This document shows, piece by piece, positions 23,627-32,714 of a DNA stretch of 64,000 bases (the first letter of the stretch is position 1; every line of letters starts with the position of its first letter). Under the pieces are notes generated by a model. That model was not told the DNA's origin and searched no databases. It was given only the letters and a program-made list of their open reading frames with translations. Origin of the DNA: JBKPNJ01 sp963695705 (GTDB lineage Bacteria > Actinomycetota > Actinomycetes > Propionibacteriales > Nocardioidaceae). A program made the position numbers and the translations under genes. The stretch lies in the NCBI GenBank assembly GCA_963695705.1, contig CAVOHB010000006.1:496001-560000 (forward strand), given 5' to 3'.

Positions 23627-26600
23627 ATGACGGAGACGGTGAGCGGTCGGACGGGCAGCAGCAGGCGGGGCAAGGGGCTGACGTTCGAGCGGACGTTCAG
23701 CACCCAAGGCGTTCACCCGTACGACGAGGTGACGTGGGAACGGCGCGACGTTGTCCAGACGAACTGGAAGACCGGCGAGACCGTCTTCGAACAGCGCGGC
23801 GTCGAGTTCCCGGACTTCTGGAGCGTCAACGCCTCGACGATCGTGTCCACGAAGTACTTCCGTGGCGCACTCGGCACCGACGTGCGCGAGTGGAGTCTCA
23901 AGCAGCTCATCGACCGCGTGGTCAAGACCTATCGCAAGGCCGGTGAGGACCACGGTTACTTCAACGCACCTGCCGACGCCGAGCTCTTCGAGCACGAGCT
24001 CACCTGGATGCTGCTGCACCAGTACTTCGCGTTCAACTCTCCCGTGTGGTTCAACGTCGGCACGAAGTCACCGCAGCAGGTGAGTGCATGCCAGCCATAC
24101 GACGCGCTCGTCAGCACCCCAGAGGGTCTCGTCCCTATCGGCAAGCTCGTCGAGGAGGACGCGATCGGCACCAAGGTCTACGACGCACACGGGCTGACGC
24201 AGGTCGTGGCTGTCAAGGCGAACGGGCACAAGCAGGTGCTCCGGCTGCACACGAAGGCTGGCTACAGCCTCGATGTCACTGCTGACCATTTGGTGTGGCG
24301 GAGCAGCGGCGACCGCGGCTCAGGAAGATTCGTGCAGGCGGGGACGCTTCGGCCGGGCGACAAGTTGGAGTGGCATCGACGCGAGTCACATGGGGATATG
24401 GAGATCAACCAACGAGATATCGCCGAAGCCGCACTCGCCGGATGGATGCAGTCCGACGGTTTCGTCGGCCAGTACAACGGCACCAACAAGTCTCTGACGC
24501 TCGAGGCGATGACGGTGACGCCTGCCGAGCTGGCGTGGGTGACGGATGCTCTCGACAGTGTGTTTCCCGGCGTACATCGTCATGAACGAAGCGTTGTGAC
24601 TCAGGACTCAACACTCGACTGTCGTCGTACGCGCGTGTACGGGAATGTGCTCGAAGCGTTCGTCGATCGCTGGAACATCCGCCCCCGCGGGGTTGACATG
24701 GAGGTGCCGAGCCAGCTGTTCTCGGCGCCGCTGCCCGTCGTTGGCGCGTATCTGCGCAGCATTTTCCAGGCGGAGGGGTTCGTCTCCTCGCGGGATCGGT
24801 CCACTGTGGTCGAGGTGGACATGATTGGCGAAAAGCTGATCCGTGGGATGCAGTCTCTCCTGCTCCGATTCGGCATCTTCGCCCGCGTGGGTCACAAATC
24901 AGACGCAAGGGCGAACCGCAAGGGTTGTTGGACGCTGCGCATTCAGAACGCCGGAGATCGTCGCATTTTCGCTGACGAGATCGGCTTCATCGACGCGCGC
25001 AAGGCGGACAAGCTGGAGCGCTCATTCGATCTCCCCGGACGCGGTGCTTCCGGCATCAAGCGGCTCGAGATCGCTCGCGTCGAGCCGATTGGGTCAATGG
25101 AGGTCTATGACATCCAGACTGAGAGCGGCGAATATTTGTCAGGCAACCTGCGTGTGCACAACTGCTTCATCCTGTCCGTCGACGACTCGATGGACTCGAT
25201 TCTCAACTGGTACAAGGAAGAGGGCTTCATCTTCAAGGGAGGTTCGGGCGCCGGCCTGAACCTGTCCCGCATCCGTTCGTCGAAGGAGCTGCTGTCCTCA
25301 GGCGGTACGGCGAGTGGTCCCGTGTCATTCATGCGCGGCGCCGACGCGTCCGCCGGCACGATCAAGTCGGGTGGAGCGACCCGTCGCGCGGCCAAGATGG
25401 TCGTTCTCGACGTCGACCATCCCGACATCGAGGAGTTCGTCGAGACCAAGGCGCGGGAGGAAGAGAAGATCCGGGCGCTGCGCGACGCCGGATTCGACAT
25501 GGACCTCGGTGGCCGCGACATCACCTCCGTGCAGTACCAGAACGCCAACAACTCGGTCCGCGTCACCGACGAGTTCATGCGAGCGGTCGAAGAGGACACC
25601 GGGTTCGCACTCCGCGCGCGTACCGATGGCTCGGTGATCGAGACCGTGCAGGCTCGCGAGCTCTACGCCAAGATCGCCAAGGCCGCCTGGCTCTGCGCCG
25701 ACCCGGGGATCCAGTACGACGACACCATCAACGACTGGCACACCAACCCCGAGACCGGCCGGATCACGGCATCGAATCCGTGCTGCTTCACAGGCGACAC
25801 ATTGGTGCAGACCGACGGCGGCTTGAGGGCCTTCGAGCAGCTGACCAAGTTGGTCCAGGCCGGCGAAACGGTGAGGGTTCTTGCCCATGAAGTCAACAAT
25901 CAGCACCTCACGTTCACTGATGTCACTCATGCATGGATCGCCGGCGAGACCCGTGAGCTGGTTGATGTCGTCACGGCGAATGGGCTCCGCCTGCGAAGCA
26001 CGCCTGAGCATCGCTACCTGGCGGACGGGAGGTGGGTCCAGGCGAACAGTCTCAAAGCTGGCCAGCTGCTCGTTTCGGAGACTGGTCTGGACACGGTTGC
26101 AGAGATTGTTCCCGTGCTTCTGGACGAGCCGCTCAGGGTCTACGACCTAGAGGCGAGGGGCACTCACAACTTCGTCGTAACTTCTGAGGGGAAGCCGGGT
26201 GTCGTCGTACACAATTCCGAGTACATGTCGCTGGACAACAGCTCGTGCAACCTGGCGTCGCTGAACCTGATGAAGTTCCTGCGCGACGACGACACCTTCG
26301 ACGGCGAGCTGTTCGCCAAGGCGGTCGAGACCATCATCACCGCGATGGACATCTCGATCTGCTTTGCCGACTTTCCCACCGAGGCGATTGCCGAGACGAC
26401 ACGCGACTACCGCCAGCTCGGCATCGGGTACGCCAACCTCGGGGCGCTGTTGATGGCGATGGGGCTCGGCTACGACTCCGACGGCGGCCGTGCGCTGGCG
26501 GCATCGATCACGTCGCTGATGACCGGTGCCTCCTACCGTCGGTCCACCGAGATCGCCGCCGTCGTCGGCCCGTACGCCGGGTATGCCCGCAACGCCGATG

Positions 26601-28018
26601 CCCACAAGCGGGTGATGCGCAAGCACCAGGCGGCCAACGACACGATCCGCACCCTGCACGACAACGACAAGGCGGTGCAGCGGCTCGCCACCCGGGCCTG
26701 GGACGCGGTGGTGAAGCAGGGCGACAAGCACGGCTACCGCAACGCGCAGGCCTCGGTCATCGCACCCACCGGGACGATCGCGTTCATGCTCGACGCGGAC
26801 ACGACCGGCATCGAGCCGGACTTCTCCCTGGTCAAGTTCAAGAAGCTGGTCGGCGGCGGCTCGATGCAGATCGTCAACCAGACGGTCCCGCGGGCGCTGC
26901 GCAGGCTCGGGTACGCCGAGGAGACCATCGAGGCGATCGTCGAGTACATCGCCGAGCACGGCCATGTCATCGACGCTCCCGGTTTGCGCCCCGAGCACTA
27001 CGAGGTGTTCGACACGGCGATGGGCACGCGGGCGATCGCGCCGATGGGGCACGTGCGGATGATGGCGGCCGCGCAGCCGTTCATCTCCGGAGCCATCAGC
27101 AAGACCGTCAACCTGCCGGAGACCTCCACCGTCGCGGAGATCGCGGACGTCTACACGCAGGGCTGGAAGCTCGGACTGAAGGCGCTGGCCGTCTACCGCG
27201 ACAACTGCAAGGTCGGCCAGCCGCTCTCCGACGCGAAGGCGAAGGGCGCCGACAAGGCCTACGACGCGGCCGAGGTGGCGGCCGCTGCGGAGGCTGCGGT
27301 ACGTGTCATCGAGCGGCCGATCCGCAAGCGGCTGCCGAAGTCCCGGCCGTCGCGAACCACGTCGTTCACCGTCGGCGGAGCCGAGGGCTACATGACGGCC
27401 GGCTCCTACCCCGACGACGGCCTCGGTGAGGTGTTCCTCAAGCTCGGCAAGCAGGGCTCGACCCTGGCAGGGGTGATGGACGCCTTCTCGATGGCGATCT
27501 CGATCTCGCTGCAGTACGGCGTGCCGCTGGAGACCTACGTCTCGAAGTTCACCAACATGAAGTTCGAGCCCGCGGGCCTCACCGACGACCCCGACATCCG
27601 GATGGCGCAGTCGATCATGGACTACATCTTCCGCCGGTTGGCTCTGGACCATCTGCCGTTCGAGACCCGGGCCGGGCTCGGGATCTACACCGCCGAGGAA
27701 CGCCAGCGCCAGCTGGAGACCGGATCGTACGAGTCGCCAGACATCGAGGTCTCGGAGGCTGAGTCGTTGAAGTCCGTCCCACTCGGTGGAGCAATTCCTG
27801 ACCGGGCCGAAGCCGACCCGTCGGTGGAGACGACCGAGGAGACAGCCACCGCGGCCAAGCCGGCACCGGCGGCGGCCCACACGTCGGCGGAGCTGCTCGA
27901 GGTCATCACCGGCTCATCGGTGGACGCACCCCTGTGCTTCACCTGCGGTACGAAGATGCGACCGGCGGGCTCGTGCTTCGTCTGCGAGGGGTGTGGCAGC
28001 ACCAGCGGCTGCAGCTGA
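23627..28018 (+). CDS. nrdJ: Adenosylcobalamin-dependent (class II) ribonucleotide reductase with two inteins
   Basis: NrdJ reduces ribonucleotides to deoxyribonucleotides using a cobalamin-generated thiyl radical. The precursor is 1463 aa; removing inteins at residues 155-512 and 720-863 leaves about 961 aa, normal for actinobacterial NrdJ. Extein landmarks are LLHQYFAFNSPVWFNVG, SACFILSVDDSMDS, the radical-site motif NPC joined after splicing to SEYMSLDNSSCNLASLN, APTGTIAFMLDADTTGIEPD, and a C-terminal zinc-ribbon-like CFTCGTKMRPAGSCFVCEGC. Start ATG 23627 (MTETVSGRTGSSRRGKG). Likely controlled by NrdR through the boxes upstream of nrdR. The enzyme is inactive until both inteins splice, because each interrupts an active-site cysteine motif. 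Confidence 0.96.
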   Translation: MTETVSGRTGSSRRGKGLTFERTFSTQGVHPYDEVTWERRDVVQTNWKTGETVFEQRGVEFPDFWSVNASTIVSTKYFRGALGTDVREWSLKQLIDRVVKTYRKAGEDHGYFNAPADAELFEHELTWMLLHQYFAFNSPVWFNVGTKSPQQVSACQPYDALVSTPEGLVPIGKLVEEDAIGTKVYDAHGLTQVVAVKANGHKQVLRLHTKAGYSLDVTADHLVWRSSGDRGSGRFVQAGTLRPGDKLEWHRRESHGDMEINQRDIAEAALAGWMQSDGFVGQYNGTNKSLTLEAMTVTPAELAWVTDALDSVFPGVHRHERSVVTQDSTLDCRRTRVYGNVLEAFVDRWNIRPRGVDMEVPSQLFSAPLPVVGAYLRSIFQAEGFVSSRDRSTVVEVDMIGEKLIRGMQSLLLRFGIFARVGHKSDARANRKGCWTLRIQNAGDRRIFADEIGFIDARKADKLERSFDLPGRGASGIKRLEIARVEPIGSMEVYDIQTESGEYLSGNLRVHNCFILSVDDSMDSILNWYKEEGFIFKGGSGAGLNLSRIRSSKELLSSGGTASGPVSFMRGADASAGTIKSGGATRRAAKMVVLDVDHPDIEEFVETKAREEEKIRALRDAGFDMDLGGRDITSVQYQNANNSVRVTDEFMRAVEEDTGFALRARTDGSVIETVQARELYAKIAKAAWLCADPGIQYDDTINDWHTNPETGRITASNPCCFTGDTLVQTDGGLRAFEQLTKLVQAGETVRVLAHEVNNQHLTFTDVTHAWIAGETRELVDVVTANGLRLRSTPEHRYLADGRWVQANSLKAGQLLVSETGLDTVAEIVPVLLDEPLRVYDLEARGTHNFVVTSEGKPGVVVHNSEYMSLDNSSCNLASLNLMKFLRDDDTFDGELFAKAVETIITAMDISICFADFPTEAIAETTRDYRQLGIGYANLGALLMAMGLGYDSDGGRALAASITSLMTGASYRRSTEIAAVVGPYAGYARNADAHKRVMRKHQAANDTIRTLHDNDKAVQRLATRAWDAVVKQGDKHGYRNAQASVIAPTGTIAFMLDADTTGIEPDFSLVKFKKLVGGGSMQIVNQTVPRALRRLGYAEETIEAIVEYIAEHGHVIDAPGLRPEHYEVFDTAMGTRAIAPMGHVRMMAAAQPFISGAISKTVNLPETSTVAEIADVYTQGWKLGLKALAVYRDNCKVGQPLSDAKAKGADKAYDAAEVAAAAEAAVRVIERPIRKRLPKSRPSRTTSFTVGGAEGYMTAGSYPDDGLGEVFLKLGKQGSTLAGVMDAFSMAISISLQYGVPLETYVSKFTNMKFEPAGLTDDPDIRMAQSIMDYIFRRLALDHLPFETRAGLGIYTAEERQRQLETGSYESPDIEVSEAESLKSVPLGGAIPDRAEADPSVETTEETATAAKPAPAAAHTSAELLEVITGSSVDAPLCFTCGTKMRPAGSCFVCEGCGSTSGCS
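24089..25162 (+). mobile_element. Intein 1 in nrdJ, with LAGLIDADG homing endonuclease
   Basis: A 358-aa in-frame insertion from Cys155 (CQPYDALVSTPEG) to Asn512 (end LRVHN), with Cys as the +1 extein residue (CFILSVDD). Splicing block B is SLDVTADHLVW, block F VYDIQTESGEYLSG and block G LRVHN, with the penultimate His and terminal Asn needed for cyclisation. The centre has two LAGLIDADG-type motifs, LAGWMQSDGFVG and LRSIFQAEGFVS, both retaining the acidic residue, so the endonuclease could be active. Base composition is less GC-biased than the exteins, consistent with horizontal transfer. Confidence 0.95.
25784..26215 (+). mobile_element. Intein 2 in nrdJ, mini-intein without endonuclease
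   Basis: A 144-aa insertion from Cys720 (CFTGDTLVQTDGG) to Asn863 (GVVVHN), with Ser as the +1 extein residue. Block B is LRLRSTPEHRYLAD, block F PLRVYDLEARGTHNFVV and block G VVVHN. No endonuclease domain is present and the length is near the minimum for a splicing-competent mini-intein. It sits immediately after the radical-site cysteine of NPC and before SEYM. Confidence 0.95.
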
Positions 28019-28030
28019 CGACCGACCGCG

Positions 28031-29134
28031 TCAGGTCCAGAGCCAGGAGCAGTCGAGGTCCTCGTACCCGCGCTCGCACGGAGGGCCATCCGCGGCTCTG
28101 ACGCGCTGCTGAGTCAGGTCGACGATGATGCTCGCCACGGTCATGATCTGCTCTGGTTCGGGCAGTGTTTCGTCGGGGTGACGGCAGACACTGTCGGGCT
28201 CATTGGTGTGGTCGGCCAACGCTGCCTCGAATCGCGCCGTCACGATCGGGCCCTCGGCTGCCGCGACGAACTCGGTGATGCGATCGAGCCTTTCCCGACT
28301 GGTCGACACCGAATAGTCCGCATAGTCGACCGAGTCGAAGTCGGGTGAGACGAAGTGGTTGGTGTGGAGGACCACCCCGCGGTCATCGGGCTCGATCCGG
28401 TGCAGGTCGGACACATCGCCGGGGCGTGCCTCCACGTCGACTACTGACCCGCTGCGATCCGCGAGCAGGTAGTTCGCCGACGAGGCCCTGGAGGTCGCTT
28501 CCAGGCGGTCCATGGCCTCCTCGGTGCTGCCACAGTCCAACAGTGCGCGCAGCATCACGTGGTAGGGCACACCGAGATCGCCGCGGTCCTCCTTGCAGGC
28601 AAGGGCGTTCGTCAGCACAGCGAGGCCCTCGGAGTTGACGCCGTACTTCGCCAGCAGGCCGGCCTCGACCACGGTCACAAACCCGGGACCCTCGTCGGGG
28701 AGGGCTTCGAGGACAACCACCGTGTCACGGGCGAAGGAGACCCAGTCCCAGTTCTGACCGACGATGATCGGCGCATCCCGGGCCACGCTTGCGAACGCCG
28801 TGCACTCCAACGGCGGAGCTGGCGCCATCGACCGGCGTACGCGAGCGGAGAACATGATCTCGGTCCGCACGTTGAGTGCGAGGATGTCGGACAGCGCGAG
28901 TCCCGCCCCGTCGGCGATCCCTGCCAGCTCCTTGACGTACTGCCCGCCTAGCTCCTCGATGGCGGGCAGAAAGCGGTCGGCCTCCGCGGTCGCCCGTGGC
29001 CAGTCCCAGCCCGCTTCATACTGGAACTGCCGGTAGTACGCGGCAACGGACCGATGGATCTGTTCACGAGCCTGTGTGCCGTACTGCCGCCCGCGCTCGT
29101 ACGACCCACCCGCGACGGAGATCACCGGAAACAT
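28031..29134 (-). CDS. C45-family peptidase / acyl-CoA:6-APA acyltransferase-like protein
   Basis: A 367-aa Ntn-hydrolase-fold protein. The N-terminal segment before PPLECTAFASV would be removed by self-cleavage, exposing Cys111 as the catalytic nucleophile, as in penicillin acyltransferase. GQNWDWVSFARDTVV, EAGLLAKYGVNSEGLAV and GVPYHVMLRALLDCGSTEEA are family features. Substrates in this family are amides, including beta-lactams, N-acyl amino acids and peptides; the one here is unknown. Start ATG 29134 (MFPVISVAGGSYERGRQYG). Convergent with nrdJ and divergent from the RecQ-like helicase. Confidence 0.88.
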   Translation of the reverse strand: MFPVISVAGGSYERGRQYGTQAREQIHRSVAAYYRQFQYEAGWDWPRATAEADRFLPAIEELGGQYVKELAGIADGAGLALSDILALNVRTEIMFSARVRRSMAPAPPLECTAFASVARDAPIIVGQNWDWVSFARDTVVVLEALPDEGPGFVTVVEAGLLAKYGVNSEGLAVLTNALACKEDRGDLGVPYHVMLRALLDCGSTEEAMDRLEATSRASSANYLLADRSGSVVDVEARPGDVSDLHRIEPDDRGVVLHTNHFVSPDFDSVDYADYSVSTSRERLDRITEFVAAAEGPIVTARFEAALADHTNEPDSVCRHPDETLPEPEQIMTVASIIVDLTQQRVRAADGPPCERGYEDLDCSWLWT

Positions 29135-29226
29135 CGATGGACCCTCATGGCTGCAGCTGGCCAGGACATGACGACATGCTCTCACCCGCGCGCCGGGTGT
29201 CGGCGGCGTGCCACACACTGGAAGCG

Positions 29227-31350
29227 ATGACGCCGCCACAGTCTGACCCCCCCGCGACACTGACACCCGAGCGACACGAGATCGCCACCCGCGTCATCGA
29301 GGCGCTGGCGGGCCCCGGGTCCGCGCTTCGCGATGACCAGGAACGCGCGGTCGCCGCCCTGTGCGAGCCGGCAGCCCGTGTCCTCGTCGTCCAGGCAACC
29401 GGATGGGGGAAGTCGGCGGTCTACTGGGCGGCCACGGCAATCCTGCGGGCCGAGGGAGCCGGCACGACCCTGGTCGTCTCCCCGCTGCTCAGCCTGATGC
29501 GCGACCAGGTGGCCGCCGCGGCGAAGTCCGGCCTGCGAGCGGCGACCCTGAACTCATCCAACATCGGCGATTGGGCCGAGATCGAGGCGGCCGTCAACGC
29601 CGACGAGCTCGACGTGCTGCTGGTGTCACCGGAGCGGCTGGCGAATCCCAAGTTCGGCGAGCGGGTCCTCTCCGCGCTCGCCGGCCACCTCGGTCTCCTG
29701 GTCATCGACGAGTGCCACGCGCTCAGCGACTGGGGCCACGACTTCCGTCCGGACTACCGCAGGCTGGCGGGGGTCCTGCAGACGTTGAACCCGCGGACGC
29801 CCGTGCTCGCGACCACCGCGACCGCGAACGACCGCGTCACCCGCGACGTCGCGGTGCAGCTCGGCGAGGCAGCGGTGGTTTTGCGCGGTCAGCTCGCCCG
29901 GACCAGCCTGCAGCTCGTCGTGGCCCCGCCGACGGATCCGCTGACACGGTACGCGTGGGTCGTCGACCATCTCGGGGTGCTCCCCGGCTCCGGCATCGTC
30001 TACTGCCTGACCGTCGCAGATGCGGAGCGACTCACCACCCTGCTCGCCGATCGCTACGGCGCGAAGGCGGTCGCGGTCTACACCGGACAGCTCGACGCCG
30101 CTACCCGCGAAGCGACAGAGGACCGGCTGCGCCGCAACGACCTCAAGGCAGTGGTGTCCACGTCCGCGCTGGGCATGGGCTTCGACAAGCCCGATCTCGG
30201 GTTCGTGGTCCATGTGGGCGCCACACCCTCGCCCGTCGCCTACTACCAGCAGATCGGGCGTGCAGGCCGTGGGCTGGACCATGCTCTCGTCGTACTCCTG
30301 CCCAGCCCGGCCGATGAACCCGTCTGGGAGTACTTCGCCACGGCGACCATCCCCGTCGCCGCGGACGTGCACACCCTGTTGGCCGCGATGCGCGAGGCGC
30401 AAGAACCGATGACAGTGCCGGCACTGGAGTCCACCACGGGCCTGCGCCGCAGCGGTGTCGAGCTGATGCTCAAGCAGCTCGCGGTCGACGGGGCGGTAGA
30501 CCGCACCGCCGAGGGCTGGCTTGCCACCGGCAGGGACTGGACGTTCGATCAGGAGCACTACGACGGAGTGCTGGCCGGCCGGCGTCGCGAGGCGGCCATC
30601 ATGCGCGACTACATCAGCGGTGCGACCTGTCTGATGGTTCTACTGCAGACGTCCCTCGACGATCCCGAAGCCACCGTGTGCGGACGCTGTTCGGTCTGTC
30701 TCGGCGCGCTGCCGGATCCGCTGTCGTCGAGCCCGGAGCCTTCCACCGTCGACGAGATCCGCAGGTTCCTGCGCGGCCGCGACTATGTCGTCGAACCTCG
30801 CAAGATGTGGCCGGGCGGAGCGTTCGGTACGAAGGGGCGGATTCCCGGCGAGCTCGCCGCAGCCGAAGGTCGAGCCGTCGTCTACGCGGATGCCCCCGAG
30901 TGGCGAGGGATCGTCGAGCTCGCCTTCGCGGGGCGAGCCGGCGACGAGGCCCCTGCGGACCTGGCCGACGCCTGTGTCCAGACCCTGATGCGCTGGAGGT
31001 CGAGCTGGCCGGCACGGCCTGAGCGGGTCGTCGGGCTGTCGGCGGCAGGCTATGTCGACCTTGTCGAGCAGCTGGCCCGCCACGTCGGCTCGGTGGGGCG
31101 GCTGCCGCACCGAGGCTGGCGGCCGTCCCGCGCGGTGAGGGAGCGGGAGCAGTCGGGTGCTGAAGAGGCGGCGTGCTGGCGTGAGGTTCTGGCAGTCGAC
31201 GAGGAGCTGCGTTCCTTCGTCGACGGCCAGACCGTCCTGCTGCTCATCGACCGCACCGCCACCGGGTGGCCGACCACGATCGCGACCGCAGCCTTGCGCG
31301 AGTCCGGCGCCACGGTGGTGCTGCCGATGGTGGTGCACCGGGTCCCGTGA
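29227..31350 (+). CDS. RecQ-like DEAD/DEAH helicase with C-terminal phosphoribosyltransferase-like domain
   Basis: A 707-aa superfamily 2 helicase. Walker A is QATGWGKS (residues 56-63), motif II VIDECHALSDWGHDFRPDY, motif III ATTATAND, motif VI QQIGRAGRGLDHA. A zinc-binding cluster CGRCSVC lies near residue 485, as in RecQ. The last part, TVLLLIDRTATGWPTTIATA to VVLPMVVHR, resembles a PRPP-binding loop of type I phosphoribosyltransferases. I recall the helicase-PRTase fusion from actinobacteria; its second activity is unproven. The PRPP loop has R and A where a DD-x-TTG motif would be expected, so PRPP chemistry may be lost. Start ATG 29227. Confidence 0.87.
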   Translation: MTPPQSDPPATLTPERHEIATRVIEALAGPGSALRDDQERAVAALCEPAARVLVVQATGWGKSAVYWAATAILRAEGAGTTLVVSPLLSLMRDQVAAAAKSGLRAATLNSSNIGDWAEIEAAVNADELDVLLVSPERLANPKFGERVLSALAGHLGLLVIDECHALSDWGHDFRPDYRRLAGVLQTLNPRTPVLATTATANDRVTRDVAVQLGEAAVVLRGQLARTSLQLVVAPPTDPLTRYAWVVDHLGVLPGSGIVYCLTVADAERLTTLLADRYGAKAVAVYTGQLDAATREATEDRLRRNDLKAVVSTSALGMGFDKPDLGFVVHVGATPSPVAYYQQIGRAGRGLDHALVVLLPSPADEPVWEYFATATIPVAADVHTLLAAMREAQEPMTVPALESTTGLRRSGVELMLKQLAVDGAVDRTAEGWLATGRDWTFDQEHYDGVLAGRRREAAIMRDYISGATCLMVLLQTSLDDPEATVCGRCSVCLGALPDPLSSSPEPSTVDEIRRFLRGRDYVVEPRKMWPGGAFGTKGRIPGELAAAEGRAVVYADAPEWRGIVELAFAGRAGDEAPADLADACVQTLMRWRSSWPARPERVVGLSAAGYVDLVEQLARHVGSVGRLPHRGWRPSRAVREREQSGAEEAACWREVLAVDEELRSFVDGQTVLLLIDRTATGWPTTIATAALRESGATVVLPMVVHRVP

Positions 31351-31371
31351 GCCTGGCCCGCAGACCGGCAC

Positions 31372-32640
31372 TCAGGCCGACGGCCGCCGGCGCCCCCGGT
31401 TGCGCGACTTCAAGGTGCTGTCGGCCGACAGCAGCTTCGCGGCCCGGCTCCGGTTGCCGTAACGCGCTTCGTCAAGCATCCGCTCCAGCACGTCGCTCTC
31501 CTCGTGCAGGTCCGCCGACGCCGCGGCCGGCGCGCACGGGAGCGCACTCCCGATCGCGGACCGTGCCGCCAGCAGGTGTGCCACGGCCCCGGCGCTGTCT
31601 CCGGCGGTGAGGTCGATCGAGGCTGAGCGCTTGGCCTGCTGCGCCTGCTGGAATGCCAACTCGGTGACAACGGCGGGGTCCGGAAGGCGCCCGGCTGCTT
31701 CGTCACCCGGTACGACGTTGGCGTGCAGCGGCAGCTTGACCACCTGCTCACGAAGCAACGCCATGTCGACGAACCGGAGCTCCAGTGTCGCGACCTCCGC
31801 GAGGCCGAGCCCGGAGATGCCGGGAATGGAGAAGGTCATCAGCAGCTTGCGGACCTCGTCGGCGTAGAAGCCACCGAGCTCGATCAGCAGCCCGTCGTCC
31901 ACCATCGCCGACGGCGTGTCGTTGACCACCCGGACTCCGCGCACGTGCGGTGACATCCGTACCAGCAACGACGCTGCCTGGATGCTCTGGCTGAGCAGTC
32001 CGTCGACTTCGCCGGCGATCAGCGCACCGGCGGCATCCGCGTCCTCGGCGAACAGCTCATTGCCACGGCCGCCGCGCGCGATCGCCGACAGCAACGTCTC
32101 GTCGTAGCCCAGCCCGAAGCCGAGCGCCGACGTGGAAACCCGCTCACCGGCTGCGGCGGCGGCGATGTCCGCGAGCTGGTCGGCGTCGGTCAGGCCGGCG
32201 TTGGCATGGCCGTCGCTGATCAGCAACACGGTCGCGCTGTTGTCACCGGCGACCCGCCGGGCCTCCTGGAGGCCCCGAAGATATCCGGCTGCCAGATCGG
32301 TGCAGCCGCCCGGACTGACCCGGTTGATGCGGCGGATCACCCCAGCCTTGTCACCGAGCCGACTCGCCGGCACGATCAGGTCGACCCCGGTGTCGAAGAC
32401 GACGAGACCGAAGACGTCGTCCGGCCGCAACCGCGTCACCAGGGAGGTCAATGCCTGCTTCGCACCGTCCAGCCGGTCGCCTGCCATGGAGCCGCTGCGG
32501 TCGAGCACGACCACGAGCGCGCAGGGGGCGCGCTGCTCCTCGGCCTTCGCCGATGGCGCGGTGAGCTCCACCAGCGCAGTGAGCTCCTCGTCCTGTTGGA
32601 CGGCGAGCAGGTTCACGTCGAGCGACACGTCGATCTTCAT
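31372..32640 (-). CDS. VWA-domain protein
   Basis: A 422-aa protein with a von Willebrand factor A domain: the metal-ion-dependent adhesion site is DRSGSM (Asp47, Ser49, Ser51), and later site residues are in GCTDLAAGY and ISDGHAN. No signal peptide or membrane segment is seen, so it is probably cytoplasmic. The C-terminal half is helical and Ala-rich with QQAQQAKRSASIDL. Cytoplasmic VWA proteins often act as scaffolds with ATPases or as stress proteins; no partner is adjacent. It is divergent from an XRE regulator with a palindrome between them. Confidence 0.85.
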   Translation of the reverse strand: MKIDVSLDVNLLAVQQDEELTALVELTAPSAKAEEQRAPCALVVVLDRSGSMAGDRLDGAKQALTSLVTRLRPDDVFGLVVFDTGVDLIVPASRLGDKAGVIRRINRVSPGGCTDLAAGYLRGLQEARRVAGDNSATVLLISDGHANAGLTDADQLADIAAAAAGERVSTSALGFGLGYDETLLSAIARGGRGNELFAEDADAAGALIAGEVDGLLSQSIQAASLLVRMSPHVRGVRVVNDTPSAMVDDGLLIELGGFYADEVRKLLMTFSIPGISGLGLAEVATLELRFVDMALLREQVVKLPLHANVVPGDEAAGRLPDPAVVTELAFQQAQQAKRSASIDLTAGDSAGAVAHLLAARSAIGSALPCAPAAASADLHEESDVLERMLDEARYGNRSRAAKLLSADSTLKSRNRGRRRPSA

Positions 32641-32662
32641 TCGGTTCTCCTCTGGTCTACGG

Positions 32663-32680
32663 TATGCTGCTCCTAGCATA
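32663..32680. promoter_or_regulatory. Candidate operator between VWA and XRE genes
   Basis: TATGCT-N6-AGCATA is a perfect inverted repeat in the 74-base divergent intergenic region; related GCATAC and GCATAG half-sites follow up to about 32712. The AT-rich, symmetric site beside an XRE gene suggests autorepression and control of the VWA gene. Confidence 0.6.
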
Positions 32681-32714
32681 ATGCACTACGCATACTTACG
32701 CAAGGAGCATAGCC

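Noticed and set aside
26147..27880. A 577-codon frame antisense to nrdJ
   Set aside because: Same cause; the plus strand carries the NrdJ C-terminal motifs and the antisense frame shows no family signature.
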